A stretch of 64,000 nucleotides of DNA from NCBI RefSeq assembly GCF_048564905.1, contig NC_133005.1, forward strand, positions 23,801,501-23,865,500, read 5' to 3'. The number at the start of each line of letters is the position of its first letter. Within the stretch, counting starts at the first letter, position 1. The position numbers were made by a program, and so were the translations under genes. Origin of the DNA: Vicugna pacos. Lineage: Eukaryota > Chordata > Mammalia > Artiodactyla > Camelidae. The notes beneath the pieces are model-generated. The model was not told the DNA's origin. It did no database searches and saw nothing but the letters and a program-made list of their open reading frames with translations. This document shows, piece by piece, positions 24,201-36,900 of this stretch.

Positions 24201-27200
24201 GGATGCAAAGACGGCAGCCTGACCTCAGACACATCCAATCACTTCACAGCTATGTGTTGAGTCCCTTTTCTGGGCCTGGCCCTTGAGTCTGGAGAGGAAT
24301 TAGTCATGGTCCCGGCCTTCAGGGAGTTCTCAGCCTTTGGAGCCCCAGAGATGGGAGGATCATAGTAAAGCTGGAAGGGCGTGGAAGAAGACACTAGCTC
24401 CAATTCTCTCCTCTCCAGTGGGAATTTTGGCCAAGCTGAGAGCAAGTAAGGAGCAGGCCTTTTCCAGTTGGAGCAAGGGGGTGTGTTCCAGGCAGCGCCA
24501 AAGCCTTAGAGCTGAGAACAAGCTTGTCAGTGGGGCTTTAGCATATAATGGAGCGGGAAATGTCTGGAGAAGTTGGCAGGACCCTCAAATGCTAGGCTGA
24601 ACTGGGGCCATAGGGAGCCATGGAAGGGTTTGGAATGAAGGAGAGACATGGTCAGATCTGTGGTTTAAAAGGATCCCTGCTGCCAGCGATGTTGGTGAGT
24701 GGGAGGGGGAGACTGGAGGCAGGGAGGCCAGGTGGAGGTTGGTCTGCTAGAGGGGCTGTGAGGACTGTGGGGACCAGAGGAGCGAGCTGTAGAGATCACA
24801 CACCTCCAGGCTGATGACTGAGAGACTGGGTGCAGGTCAGGCAGAATAGGGTTCATGTCTACTTAGTTGCCCTCTCTGAGCCTCAGTTTACTGTCTGTAA
24901 AATGGGATAATAATACCTGCCTCCCAGGGTCAAGGCAACAGTGACATGAGATGTGCAGGTGGAGCACCTGGCCCGGGCTGCTGAGCTTCTGTTTGGTCCA
25001 CAACAAGTTTTCTAGCCCTTACTTATTGTCCTGGGTGCTGGGCACAAAGCAGCCAATAGACCAAAATTCCTGGACTCCTGGAGCTTCATTCTGCTGGGAG
25101 GATGGACGGCAGTAATACATTTAGATGGTGTTGGTGGGGCGGATGGGGGATGTGATGGTCAGGGAGACTTCTCTGGGGACATTTGAACAGAGACTGAAGG
25201 GTGAGAGGGAGTAAGCCCTGTGGGTATTTGTGGAAGAGCATTCCAAGCAGAAGGATGAGCAGGTGCAAAGGCTGTTTGAAGTGAGGGAGCAGAGGGCCGA
25301 AGCCAGATCACACAGGCCTCTAAGGACTTGGCCTTCGGCTCTGCGTGCGCCAGGGAGCCCCAAGGGGGTTCTCTGAGATTTAATCCATGGCAAATGGATT
25401 TATCCAGTTGTCCACTCAGCAAACTTTTATTGAGGGCCTGCTACATGCCGGCCTGCGGGCTAGGGGAGGGGATGAAGTGAGTAAGGCAGAATCCAGCCCC
25501 TGCGCCCACCACCAGGCTCGTGTCCTAAGGCAGAGACACAAGAATAAGTGCATACACACAGAAATGCATCATTCCACGTGGTGACACGTGCTGGATGCAG
25601 AAAACAAACAGGGTGCAGAGGTGGAGAAAAACCTAGGGGCATTCTATCGGAGCAGGGGGTGAGGGGAGGCTTCTCTGAGGAAGTGATATTTAACTCGGGC
25701 TCTGGAGCTGAGAAATCAGCTAGTGGGGAGTGAGCACTCCAGGTGGAGGGAACAGCACGTGCAAAGGCCTCCAGGTGGAGACACTCACCACGGAGTCAGA
25801 TTGCCTTAACTCAGGGCCAGAGGGTCAGACTCCTGTTTGTCTCCCAGAAGAGATCAGGGCACCCTGAGGACTGTGGTCTGGAGGAGGCAGCCCTGGCCTT
25901 TCCAGGGGCCACAGGCAGGCTTCTGACCGACTGTGGGACGAAATAGGTCTCTGGGTTTTTTTTAGCCTGAAACCACTTCCTTCAGCCCCACCAGCTGCCT
26001 CCCTGAGTCACCACCTAGTTACCAGCCGAGTGGGAACTGGGGATTAGGCACCTCAGGACCTGGACTGGCAGGGACAGAGGTTTTGCCACGTGCAACAAAA
26101 AGGACAGAGAGGACTGGACTGAGGGTACAAGGCCCGCCAGCCGGGCTGTTTTAAGTTTCAATAGTTGACATAGGTTATTATATTAGTTTCAGGTGTCCAA
26201 TTTCATTCTTGTTGACTGAATCGTACACGTGGTATGCAAGATGAGGTTTCCTGCATGCCAGTCCTGGGGGTGGAAATCCTTACCCCATTTTACAGATGAA
26301 GAAACCAGTACTCAGAGAGGTGAATCTACTTGCTCAAGCTCACACAGCAAGGAAGTGAAGATGCCAGGTATTGAATCCTAAGTATGGCCTCTATAATGGT
26401 CTTCCCTCCCCCTGCATCCTCCCAGCACTGCTGCAGCTGGACTTCCCCCTGGGAGTAAATCAGGTTGAAGGGACAAGCCCCCAGGGCCCAAATATTTATT
26501 TATTTAATTTAAACACTTACATTGCAGTTTCCATGTGCCAGACCCTGTTCTAAGCACTTTGCAAATATTAATTTACGTCATCCTCACAACCACCTTGTGG
26601 ACGTCAGGATTGTTAGTGTCTGTATTTTATAGATGAAGGAAGCAACAGAGAGGGGGAGCAACTTGCTCAAAGTCACACAGTAGGAAGTGACAGCTGGGAT
26701 CTCAACCTAGTCAATTGGGGTCCAGATCCCCTGCTCTTAGCTGCTGTACCTACTGCCTCTGGCAGCCTGGCCTTTTTGGGGTGATGGGAGCCTGGGTAGG
26801 GAGGGGATGCTTTGGCTGAGGCCTGGATTCCTGGGTTTGTATACTCCCAGGAGGCCGACCTGCCAGGCTGGTTGGCAGAAACTTCCTCATCACTGTGGTG
26901 GCCTCAGAGTGCCCGCCCTACGAGGGAGAGGGTCTCCCCACCCTAGCCCAGGCGCTGTCTGGGGTGTGGGAAGGAGTTTGGTGTGCTGGGCAGCGGAATG
27001 CCATAAAACAGGGAAGGAAGCGGGTGGGCGGGAGAGGCTCAGGGAGATAAGATGTGGAGGGTGGAGGAGCCGGCTGAGGAAGGCCCAGCCCTATGGGTGG
27101 GGGTAGCCTCCCTGGAGGCAGAGAGAGCAGAGACCAAAGGACCAGCAGGTGAAGAACTTCCTGACAGCCCTTCCAAGCTGCCAGACTGGGGCGGGAAGGG

Positions 27201-28506
27201 CCGGCTCTGAAGGCAGAGGGCTCCCCTTTCCTGGAAGCCCACGTGATACGCACCGCTTGGTGTGGAGGGGATTCAGAAATTGGGCAGGAGACGCCCTTTC
27301 AAGTCTGATATTCCAAGAATCTGAGCTGCTGTGATTAAAAACTCTGGAATATTCTGAAATACTACAGATTCTACCATTTTAGATTTTGATTTAGCTTAAC
27401 GCTACAAGGCCACTCGACATCCTTTTTGGCTCTAACCTGCTGAGGAGGAGAAGTGGGGGCTGGGATCCCCTCCTGGAGACAGACAAGCCTCCAGTGAGGA
27501 GAGTCAGATGGGATGGCCCCTGTCCCCTATGAGCTCTATAGTTGAGGCAGCAGAGGGAGACCTGCTCCTGCCTTGCTGTGTGACCTTGGGCATGTCACTT
27601 ACCTTCTCTGGCCTTGGTCTCCCCATCTGTGCCGAGGTGCTCTCCTGGGTCAGCCCAGCTTAGGCATTCTGAATCTCTGCTAAGCAATGTCTACCCCATC
27701 AGGTGGGGGTGGCCAGGCAGGAGCCAGAGGGTGTCTGTTGGTCATGGAAAGAATGCGAGGGCAAAAGGCCCAGTGGGTGGGGGCCCTGGGCTGGGCAGCA
27801 AGCGGAGGGCAACATGAGATCATGGTGTCTGGGCCTCCTGGTCCAGCATCTCTGGGGAAGGGATCCCTTCCAGGCTATCCCACAGGTCAGACCTTCCCTG
27901 GGATCTGTATTCAAAGAGTCAGGCTGCCCATTCCCCTCACCGCTCCCCCCTCCCCAAACTTCCCACAGGGCAAAGGGAGTGAAATCAGGAAGATGGGGAC
28001 TGGTCCAGGCTCACACAGCAAGTCCAAGGCAGGCTATGAGCCCAGGGTTCAGCTTAGGGACTGTGGCTGAGGGCCTGTCTTCACTTCTTGACTCTTTTAC
28101 GGGACCAGAGAGGGCGTGGAGAGCTGAGTCTGTGCTGCTGGGTGTGGCTGATTCTTCCTCACTCGGCCCCATGGCAAAGGGTGGGCAGGGGGGCTCAGCT
28201 TTCTTTTCCCCAGACCCCACCCCAGTTAGATGCTAAACCTTCTCAGGGGGTGGGTGGGGCAGGATGCAGAGGCTTGGCCTCCCCACATTGGGCCAGCCTC
28301 CCCATCCTCCCACTAACTCAGGACACAGGCTGGGAAGGGACTAGGGTCACCAGGTCTCCACAGGAATGCACCGCAGGGAACAGTGCCCGGCAGAGGCCTC
28401 TTTCCCTGACCCAGCTGAGAAAGAACCCCCGCCCCCCTCAGTCCGTTTGTCCCTGTCTCTGTAACTGTTTGTCTCTGCTCATCCCACTCCCTCTCCCTCT
28501 CTCCCT

Positions 28507-28589
<83 letters not shown>

Positions 28590-30060
28590 CTCCCTCCCCT
28601 CCCCTTTCAGCCGTGAGGCAGCCCAAATGCCACAGGACAGACCCCTTCTCCTTCTCCCCACTGCTCCACAGGTTCTGGGTTCCAGGCTGGGGTCCGGCAC
28701 GCACAGTGGGAAGGGTCTCCACAGCTGGCCAGGCACTTTTCCAACCCTTCCGGCCGCAGCAAGCCCCCACCCTGCAGGTTCCCCCCTCCATCCCGGCTCT
28801 GGAGTCTGTGGGAACCAGACAGTTGGGGCTGTCCAGCCGGGCTCGCTTCCTCCCAGGCCCCAGGGGACCTGGGGGAGGAGGGAGCCACAGAGACTGAAGC
28901 CAGCGTGGCTGCCTGCTGGAGGGGGGCCTCTAGAGGAGACTGGGCTGCTTGCTCCACGAAGGGGCCTCCAGGTCCCCTGAGTGTCACCAGTTGGGACATA
29001 AGACCCTCCAGGCTACTACACCAAAGACCAGAGATGGGGTTCCCCTGGTATTCCTGGTCACTCTCTTCTCTCCTTATACGCATGATCCAGATGAGGGGAC
29101 TGAGCTTCCAGAAGAAAGCCATCTGCCTCAGCAAGTCTAGTGTTGGAGGTGTAGAGACAGTGAGGTTTTGGGTCCCTAAGTCTGTTTCTCTGATGGGAGC
29201 CATGAATATACCCATTTCTCCTGCTTCCACCCAAGAGGGCAGCTGGAGAAGGCCACGGTCAGGGCTCAGGCACTTCTGATCTGTACCCCGCACAGCCACC
29301 CCTGCCCCACACAAGAGAAGTGCTTTCTTAGAGTCTCTAGGAGACCTCAGCCTCAGGTCATATGCAAAGTCCAGACAAGGGCAGTGATGCCCGCCCTTTG
29401 AGTCTTGGGTTCCCTGGCTGTGCAAGGGGTAAGGGATGCCTTTTTAGCCCTGGCATGCCAGGACTCCAAAAAAGCCCTCCTCCCTCTGGAGGCCCCCACC
29501 AGCTCTGTGCCACCCTGCATCTGCGCTCAAACTGCAGGTCAGGGGCTGGGGGGCAGAGCCACACAGATCTGGTTTTGATTTCCTCTCTGCCACTTATTGG
29601 CCATTTGGAGCCAGAGCTAGGGAGCCCAATGTCTTTGGGTGTCAGTTTCCACCCCTGTAAATGGGGATAACACTATAGCACATAGGATTCACTGAAAGGA
29701 TAAATACAAGCCCGAGACAGAATAAATGGCACAAATGGTCACAGTTATTGTGACTGTTCACAATGGGGGCTGCTGAGTCACAGAGTTTGGGGCTGGAGAC
29801 TCAGCTCTTCAGCCCAGCCCATCCTCACCCCTGCCTGGTGAGATTGCATTCCTCCTCTCTCTCTCCCGTCCCCTGCTCCCCTGTTCCTCTGCCTTCCTGG
29901 GAAACTCCCTGAGAAAGTCCCCAGCAGGAGAAAGCCTCATGTAGGATATTTCCATCCGGGGTCCCCCGCCTCTGCCACACGACCCCACAACTCCACTCAC
30001 CCCTCACAGAACCAAGTGTTCCAGCCCTCAGCCCCCAACCATCCAGCAAACCGACCCTCA
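21286..30060. other. Intergenic DNA between MYLK2 and FOXS1
   Basis: No exon was recognised in about 8.8 kb. Most of it is old interspersed repeat: MIR at about 21400-21700, 22070-22300, 22975-23065, 24020-24240, 24855-24985, 26270-26370, 26480-26765, 27550-27620 and 29575-29750; antisense L2 at about 24250-24850 and 25020-25950; a short antisense L1 terminus at 26145-26235. Long open frames here (for example at 28088-28897 and 28607-29425) run through repeats or low-complexity sequence and show no domain. Confidence 0.6.
28509..28587. repeat. Compound (TC)n(AC)n microsatellite
   Basis: About 38 bases of TC repeats followed immediately by about 40 bases of CA repeats. It is uninterrupted and therefore likely polymorphic. 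Confidence 0.95.
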
Positions 30061-30073
30061 TCATCACACTGGC

Positions 30074-30079
30074 TTTATT
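30074..30079 (-). terminator. FOXS1: FOXS1 poly(A) signal
   Basis: TTTATT on the plus strand reads AATAAA on the minus strand, about 220 bases downstream of the FOXS1 stop codon. Confidence 0.7.
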
Positions 30080-30295
30080 GGCCCTGAGAGCCACAGAGTA
30101 AATCCCAAGGGGGCCCTGCTTCCCCGCACCCCCAAGTCTGTCCAGAGGTCCTGGGGGCTGGCCGAGTGTTCACTCCCATCTTAGCTTCCTCGCCAGGCCT
30201 TCTCCTTTGAGCGCTCCCCAGATCCTAGAGTCAGGCTTAGCCTGGAGGGTGGAGTTGGGAGGGGCTCCGCAGGGACTGCCTGAGGCCGGCTGGCT

Positions 30296-31288
30296 TCACT
30301 CAAAGAAGAACATTCCTGGCGTCCGGTATAGACAGGGGGTCAGCCCCAGTGGATAGCTGGAGCCTCCCTGGACAGGGAAGCTGCCTGCAACCCAGGGTTC
30401 TTTGGGGTCAGCTGGCAGGGGCAGTGGGGCTCGGAGGGAGGCTGGAGGGGTGGGTGGGGCAGGGGAGGGGGCTGCTGAGGCCAAGAGGTGCTCAAGGCCT
30501 GGGTCAGTCCCCACGCAGAAATTCAGTGCCTGCAGCCGGCACTGGTAGCTGCTCCCGATGGCCGCCTCAGAGGTCAAGATGGGCGCAGGGGTCTTGCTGA
30601 ACCCCTCAGCCTCAGAGAAGCTGGCAGGAAAGCCAAATGCTGGGCACGGGGAAGACGAGGTGGCCATGGGGAGCTCCCCTGGGCCTGAAGGCTTGGGCAT
30701 GGGCATCTCCTTGGGCTCTGCAGGTGGCCGAGGCCTGGCATCAGGGGTTGCTGAGCACATGCTGGATGGCAAGGCCCCTCCTGGACCCCCAAAGCTTAGG
30801 CCCTTGGGCTCCGGCAGCTCCGGCGGGAATGTGCACTGCCTGCCAGTTGTGGCGTCAGGGGCTCCTGGGTCCTGGCCGGTGGCTCTGAGGGGTCCGCGGC
30901 GTGCCTTGGCAGGGCCCTTGGCGCCCTCGGTGCCTGCCCGCCGGGTGAAGCGCCGGCGTCGGCGCAGGAAGCTGCCGTGCTCGAACATGTCGTGGCAGTC
31001 GGGGTCCAGCGTCCAGTAGCTGCCCTTGCCCGGCTTGCGATCATCGCGGGGCACCTTGACAAAGCACTCGTTGAGTGACAGGTTGTGACGGATGCTGTTC
31101 TGCCAGCCGGGCCGGTTGTGGCGGTAGAAAGCAAAGCGGCCCATGATGTAGCGATAGATACCGCTGAGCGTGGCCCGCTGCCCCGGCGAGCTCTGGATAG
31201 CCATGGCAATCAGGGCGATGTAGCTGTAGGGCGGCTTGGTCGGCTCGGCTGTTGGGGCTAGGGGCCCGGCTGGGGGCTGCTGCTGCAT
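30296..31288 (-). CDS. FOXS1: FOXS1, forkhead box S1 transcription factor
   Basis: Single-exon gene of 330 residues, the same length as I recall for human FOXS1. The forkhead domain spans about residues 18-112. It starts [20 protein letters not shown], contains the recognition-helix segment [19 protein letters not shown] and ends in a basic run FLRRRRRF that probably serves as nuclear localisation signal. The rest is proline- and serine-rich and ends in the conserved [15 protein letters not shown]. The start [10 protein letters not shown] agrees with the family. FOXS1 is a forkhead factor known from neural-crest derivatives, sensory neurons and perivascular cells. The gene is convergent with MYLK2. 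A weak TATA-like TTTTAACC (minus strand, near 31395) lies about 110 bases upstream of the start codon; this promoter is uncertain. Confidence 0.97.
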   Translation of the reverse strand: MQQQPPAGPLAPTAEPTKPPYSYIALIAMAIQSSPGQRATLSGIYRYIMGRFAFYRHNRPGWQNSIRHNLSLNECFVKVPRDDRKPGKGSYWTLDPDCHDMFEHGSFLRRRRRFTRRAGTEGAKGPAKARRGPLRATGQDPGAPDATTGRQCTFPPELPEPKGLSFGGPGGALPSSMCSATPDARPRPPAEPKEMPMPKPSGPGELPMATSSSPCPAFGFPASFSEAEGFSKTPAPILTSEAAIGSSYQCRLQALNFCVGTDPGLEHLLASAAPSPAPPTPPASLRAPLPLPADPKEPWVAGSFPVQGGSSYPLGLTPCLYRTPGMFFFE

Positions 31289-33021
31289 GCTGACCGACTG
31301 GGTTGACTGGGCTGGCCAGGCTGGCGGCTGCCGGAACCGCAGGGGCCAGGCACGGTGTCCAGGGCCGGTGTCCGGTACAGCCTGCCCAGGCTGGTTAAAA
31401 GGGCCACTGGCCCAGCCTCCCAGCCTGGAAAGGCAAAAAGGGGTGGGCCCGCCAGGCTGCCCTCCCTTCCTCCCTGGCCCCCCCTTCCTCAGGGCCCAAG
31501 AGGGGCGGGCAGGAGAGGCCAGGACTGGGAAGCTGTGAGCAGCTGCCAGGGGTGAGGAGATGGGAAGGAAGGGACTGAGACCCTCAGCCTATATGTGCTG
31601 GGTGGTGGTGGCCAAGGAGGGACAGGATGTGAAATTGAGCGAGACAGAGACAGAAACAAAAAGAGACAGAGGCAGAGATGGGCAGAGACAGTGAAAAAGT
31701 CAAGGGGACAGAAACAAAGAGAGGTAGGGACATAATAAGAGGGAGACAGGAACACACAGAGAAGACAGAGGCAGAGACAGAAAAAAGAGAGACACACAGA
31801 GAGCCAGCCCCACACGTACACACACACTGTCCAGAAAAAAGTTAGAATCACTGAAAGAGAAAAAGAAAGAAATCTACAGAGACAGAAAGAGGGAGATAGA
31901 CACACAGACACACAGACACACAGACACATTCACGCACTTGTGGGAGAGGAGAGAAGAATCTGTGCCTGTGCTAGAGAACTGGGAGTCCCTGAGAGAAAAG
32001 CCTCAGGGGCTTCTCGAATTCCCACCCCTAATTCTCCTTTTCTCCTCTCCTCCTCCCAGACCCATAGTCTACTTTCTCCTCCCTGCAGTGTAGAGCCCTG
32101 GAGGTCACACTATTCCCTGGCCTCCGAGCACTGGGGTCTAGGATGGTTGGAGCCCCCTAGGATGGTGATGAGGGCCAGCCCAACCCCGTTTGCTGAGCCC
32201 TGGCGCCCTCTAGTGACAAGCACGGGGAGGACAGACATCTGGACAGAGATACCCACCCTCCCAAGAGGCTCTCAACCAAATTCCAGGCTGAGCCTCAGTT
32301 TCGTATCTTTAAAATGGAGCTGACGACTCTGCAGCTGTCCAGGCCATGGTGGGGAGTCAACAGGCTCCCTTACACAGAATCCAATGCCCTTTGAGAGCCT
32401 AGCACAGAGTAGAGGTTTGGGCATGGCTGAGGACTGTCACCCTGAGCTGAGGCTCCCCAATAGCTTCAGCCTTGGGCTAAGGGTATAGCGAAGCCCAGAA
32501 CAGACAGTCAAGCCTTCTGAAGGACAGGGCAGCCTCTTCATGCTCTCCCACCCACATGTCACCAGGTCAGCAGGCACCTACTGTGTGCCCCTCTCCATGC
32601 CAGGCAAGCTTCCCTGCTGCTTTCAACATTTACTTCTCAGACCAACTCTGATCAGAGGCCTTGAGAGCTTCTTTTGAATAGCTGAGGAATCTGAGGCTCA
32701 GAGAAGTTAAATGACTTGCAAGCTAGTGAGTGACAAAGCTGTGATTTCAACTCAGGATTCTGTAACTCCTTAACACTGCTTCTTCTGAGAGGGGCAGGGG
32801 TAGAGGACAGGCAGTTTCTGGGCCCCCACTGGAAAAAAGGCTGTGAATCCCAAGAGTGCAAGGACTATGCTGTTTTGCTCTATCCCTAGTGTCCAGCATC
32901 TGCCTGGAACAGAGTAGATGCTCAAGAAACATCTGTTGAATGAATTTAACAGTGATTGGATTGACTCCTGTTCTTTGTTGAATCATACAGTTTCCCTCAT
33001 AAAATGTATCACTAAAAGAGA
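31289..33021. other. FOXS1 upstream / IRF downstream spacer
   Basis: No coding exon was seen. It contains a purine-rich degenerate array at about 31636-31935, an antisense MIR at about 32640-32790 and a sense L2 3' end at about 32850-32950 (ending in TGTTGAATGAATT). Confidence 0.55.
31636..31935. repeat. Purine-rich degenerate (GAGACA)n array
   Basis: Around 300 bases of imperfect GAGACAGA and AGACACA words, ending in a CACAGACA run. Simple-sequence DNA in the FOXS1 5' flank; the reverse strand produces spurious open frames rich in Ser, Leu and Cys. Confidence 0.75.
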
Positions 33022-33027
33022 TTTATT
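33022..33027 (-). terminator. Candidate poly(A) signal of the IRF gene
   Basis: AATAAA on the minus strand, about 0.9 kb past the IRF stop codon. It is a reasonable hexamer seen in this interval, but there is no transcript evidence. Confidence 0.35.
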
Positions 33028-33921
33028 ATGTTGCCATCTGTAAGATGATTCTTATAAAGTCAGAAATCATTAAAGGTAAAAGGTCTGATATCTGGGGTAG
33101 AAAATAGTGATTTCATTGACAAGGTAGGGTCATAGCCTTCATGGTTGAGGGGTTCCCTCCTGATTCCCAAACACTCCTTACAACTTACAGTTTGCAAAGA
33201 CTGGTGGGGCTTGGGGAGGGGCTGGACTCTTGGCTCCCACTTTGGCTTCTGCCATAGGCTTGTGTTTGGGGGCCTGCCTCAGTTTCTCCAAAGACAGTAT
33301 CCACTGGTGGTGGTGGTTGTGGTTAGCATCCAAAGTCAAGGGTTCAGGCCAAGTGCTCTGTTTTGGGAAGATCCTCCTCTCACTACTCCCCACTCATCCA
33401 CAAAGAAGAGAGACTAGTGGCTGGTGGGAAACTCTGAGCCCCTCAGAGGCCAGGCAATTATGTTACTGGTTGGTCTCAGTCTAAAGCACGCTGAGGATCT
33501 AACTGTTGGTAAACCTAGCTTGAAGCAAACCTTATAACGGATCAATCGCGGGTAAGGTATGCTATAGGTAAACCGCTATAGGCATGTCAAGCTCTCAACA
33601 AAAAGCTTAAGTCTTGTTTCTGCCCTAATTGCTGCTTCTAGAACCTCAAGGTCAAGTTTGGTTTTCAAGCCTGAGGCCCCAGGCCCAGCTGCTCCGCTGT
33701 CTGCCTAAGCGCCAAGTTGCTGGGCTCCATCTCCGCAGCTAAGTAGTTGAAGGGCCGTGATTGGCTTCCGCTGTCCCCACCTACCTGGGCGATGGGCGGG
33801 GCGACACTGCAAGTTCCCTGCTCAGTTGGGGCATGGCTGAGGTGAGGTCTGCACCCTTTGGGGGGCTGACTTTAGAGGGTACGGCAGGAAGAAGCAGCCG
33901 CTTAGGGTTGACTCAGCTGTA

Positions 33922-36900
33922 TCAGCAGGTGAGTGACGCTGTCGGGGATGCGGGGCTGGGGACCCGCCACTGAGGCAACTGGCCTTGGCGCTTCGAATGT
34001 AGGAGGAGCTCGCGGGCGAAGACTGGCTCCACCTGCGGAGGTGGGGGTGGGGCAGTGAGCCACCCTCTCCTTTACCCGCCCCCTCTGTTCCGGTGGGAAG
34101 TTACAGCCCCTCCCCACATGCATTTTACACGCAGGGTCTTACAGATCCGAGGGTCGTACGGCAGGTCAGGGGCGGAGCTGGGACTGGAGGGAGAAGCAAG
34201 GGGCCATTTAGAGGGGACTGGAGTGTGTGGCTCCCTGCTGGAGTGGGAGGTGACTCACGTGGGCCATGATGAGCCGCTCTTCGGGCTGGTCCGGGGGCCC
34301 CGGGTATTCCTCGCCAAAGCACAGTCGGATCTGATACTCAGGCTCTGGGCGACCATCCTGCAGGTGGGCGCGCAGTTCTACGAGCCAAGATGGGGCGTCC
34401 CACCTGGTGCCTACCTTGTGCTCACATCCTATGCCCATGTCCTGTGAACCCACATCCTGTAAGCCCACATCCCCATTGTGTGCTGTGTCCTACACCCACT
34501 TTCACGTCCCTATGCCTGTCTCATGTCCCACATCTGCTCCCACTTCTGGCTCTCATACTCCGTGCCTCAAGCCCCTATGCTCACTACCACGCCTTTATAC
34601 CACCATCCCATGCCGACTGCCATTCACCTATGCCTATCTTGTGCCCAGTGCCTCTGATGCCCACGCTACGCTTAAGGCCCTATTACAACACACGTGCCCA
34701 AGTCCTATGCTTATGCTCCACACCCCATGCCCCAAGCCTGCCCCGTGCCTACACCTCCCATACGCCGAAGTCCATATCTGTACCCAGCCCTCCTGATGCC
34801 CATATTCACTCCCACTCCCAGTGCTGCTGTGTCATGTCCTTTGTTCTCATGCCCACCTCATGCCCAGCATCCTCAAGCCCATCACTCTGTGGCCACTATC
34901 CTCTGTCGGCGTCCCTTTGCCCACCCCTGTGCCCGGCCACTCTTCCCGGCGCCGCCAGCCGCCCCGCGGTCGCGCTCTTACCCGCGAGGAAGCGGCGCGT
35001 GTCGAGCAGCTGGCAGGTGCGCTCGCGTTCCAGTTTGTTGGGCCGCGCGCGGTGCGGGGCGAGCGGGCCGCGCCAGTACACGCGGCCCTGGCACAGGCGC
35101 TTGGCGAAGACGCCCTCGGGCGCCACCCACAGCAGCACGCCGCGCTCCAGGTGGGGCAGCAGGCGCTGCAGCACGCGCGCGCCGGGCGGCGGCTCCGGGA
35201 AGCGAACCTGCGCGACGCGCGGCGGCGGCCCCAGCAGGCGCTCGGCGGCCGCGGCGGCTGCGCGCGGGCTCAGGCGGCAGCCCTCGGCCGTGCGCGCCGT
35301 GGCCTCACGCACCAGCTCCGCGCCGTAGAAGAGCCGCACGTGCAGCCAGCAATCTGCGGGAAGGGGAGGGGGAGCGCGCCTGGCGTTGGTGGCGCCCGCT
35401 CCCCTCCCCCACGACGGGCCGGGCACCCACCTAGGGAATTTGTGGCGCTCCCTCCGGAGAAGCGATACTACTACTACTACTACTAGTAGTGGTGGTGGTG
35501 ATGGTAGTAAACAACAGCAACTTCCAGTATAAACGGACTGGTAGTTGAGCTTCAAAAGCATAGGGTCTCGGGCCATCGGTACAATGGGGGCATGACACAT
35601 GACACTGAGGCTCCAACTTTTGGGATTGTAGGAGCTGCTTCCCAGCAAATATTTTAATACTGATAGAAATAAAATAAAAATAAACAGTAACAATGGCAAC
35701 AGCAACAACAAACAGCAGCCTCCCAGATAAAGAGCCAGCAAAATGCTCAATGGTTAGGGCTGTGGCTCTGCAGCCAGGCCTTTGGGGTCTAATCTCTCAC
35801 TGCCACTTAGGAGCTGTGACCTGCTGATAACTTACTCAGGATTATTAACTGCGTAATCTTGGGCAGGGTTCTTAACCTCTGTGCCTGGTTTCTGCAACTC
35901 TAAACTGGGGATAATGGCAGTATATCTCACAGGGCTATGTGCAGAGCTTAGAAGGATGCCTGGCATAGGCTAAGCCCTCAACAAAGGTTAGCTGGTATTG
36001 TTATCTGGAGTTTGGGCAGGGTGGGAGACAGAGGCTATCTGGCCCCAACCCTGGGCCCTCCCCAGTTCTGCATGGTGGTCAGAGGAGAGGGCCTTCAGAT
36101 TCCTTACCAGGGTTGCTGAAGTCCTCAGAGGGTAAGGGGTCCCAGGGGTGTGCGGGTTCCTGGGCCTGGTACCCTGGGGAAGGAAGGGAAGCAATAAGGC
36201 ATCACCTCACCCTGGGTCCCTCGACCCCTAGATCAAGGTCCCAGAAGAGACCAGGGAGGAGGCAGGGGTGGGTGAGGAGACCCAGTCCTTACTGTGGTCA
36301 GCCAAGGGGCCTGAGAGCAGGGCAGCTGGCGGCAGGGAGCTCTGCTGGGCCAGCCTGGGGGGCCGCTCCTTGTTCTTATCCTCTGTTGCTGATCTGGAGC
36401 CATCCTGAGCATCAGGAGAAAGGGTCTGTGAGGGTGGGAGAGGATACCTGTGGGCCATGGGAGTTCCCAGACAGTCTGTACTGGGGCAGAGGGAGGTCTG
36501 GGCAGACTGAAGGCCAGCTGGGGTTGATAGGGACTTGAAGGTTTCAGAGCTCAAGATCTTTTCCCCCGTGAAGGCACAGAGAGAGTTGTGGGGGGTGATG
36601 GCGTCAGAGAGGAAGCTCATTGTGATAGGGAGCAAAGCACTAGGAGTGAACGAGGAGACAGAGGTGTTAGAGAGGTGGGGACAGAGTGATGGCGGGGGTA
36701 GTAGGGACAGTGGGATGAACTAGGCTGATGGGGGGATGGGAACAGAGCAATGAACCATGGGTGAATGGGGATAGGTGATGGAGTGGAGATAGTGGAGTGA
36801 TACAGACAGTGATGGAGATAGAGGTGATGGCGTGATGGCAATGGTGAGAGAGCTAGAGGTGATGAAGGGGATACAGTGAGGGAACTGGATCTGAGTGGGT

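Noticed and set aside
28088-28897. 269-residue open frame on the plus strand
   Set aside because: It runs through the TC/AC microsatellite, has no domain, no codon bias and no splice context, and overlaps an equally long frame on the other strand. Chance frame in GC-rich, low-complexity DNA.
28607-29425. 272-residue open frame on the minus strand
   Set aside because: No recognisable domain; lies in intergenic DNA with no promoter or conserved start, and parallels another long frame on the opposite strand.
30349-31019. Plus-strand frames across FOXS1
   Set aside because: Antisense shadows of the GC-rich FOXS1 coding exon.
34390-35328. 312-residue plus-strand frame opposite the IRF exons 6 and 7
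   Set aside because: Its first part is the antisense of an intronic minisatellite and its second part is the antisense of the IRF association-domain exon; low-complexity His/Pro then Arg/Ala.
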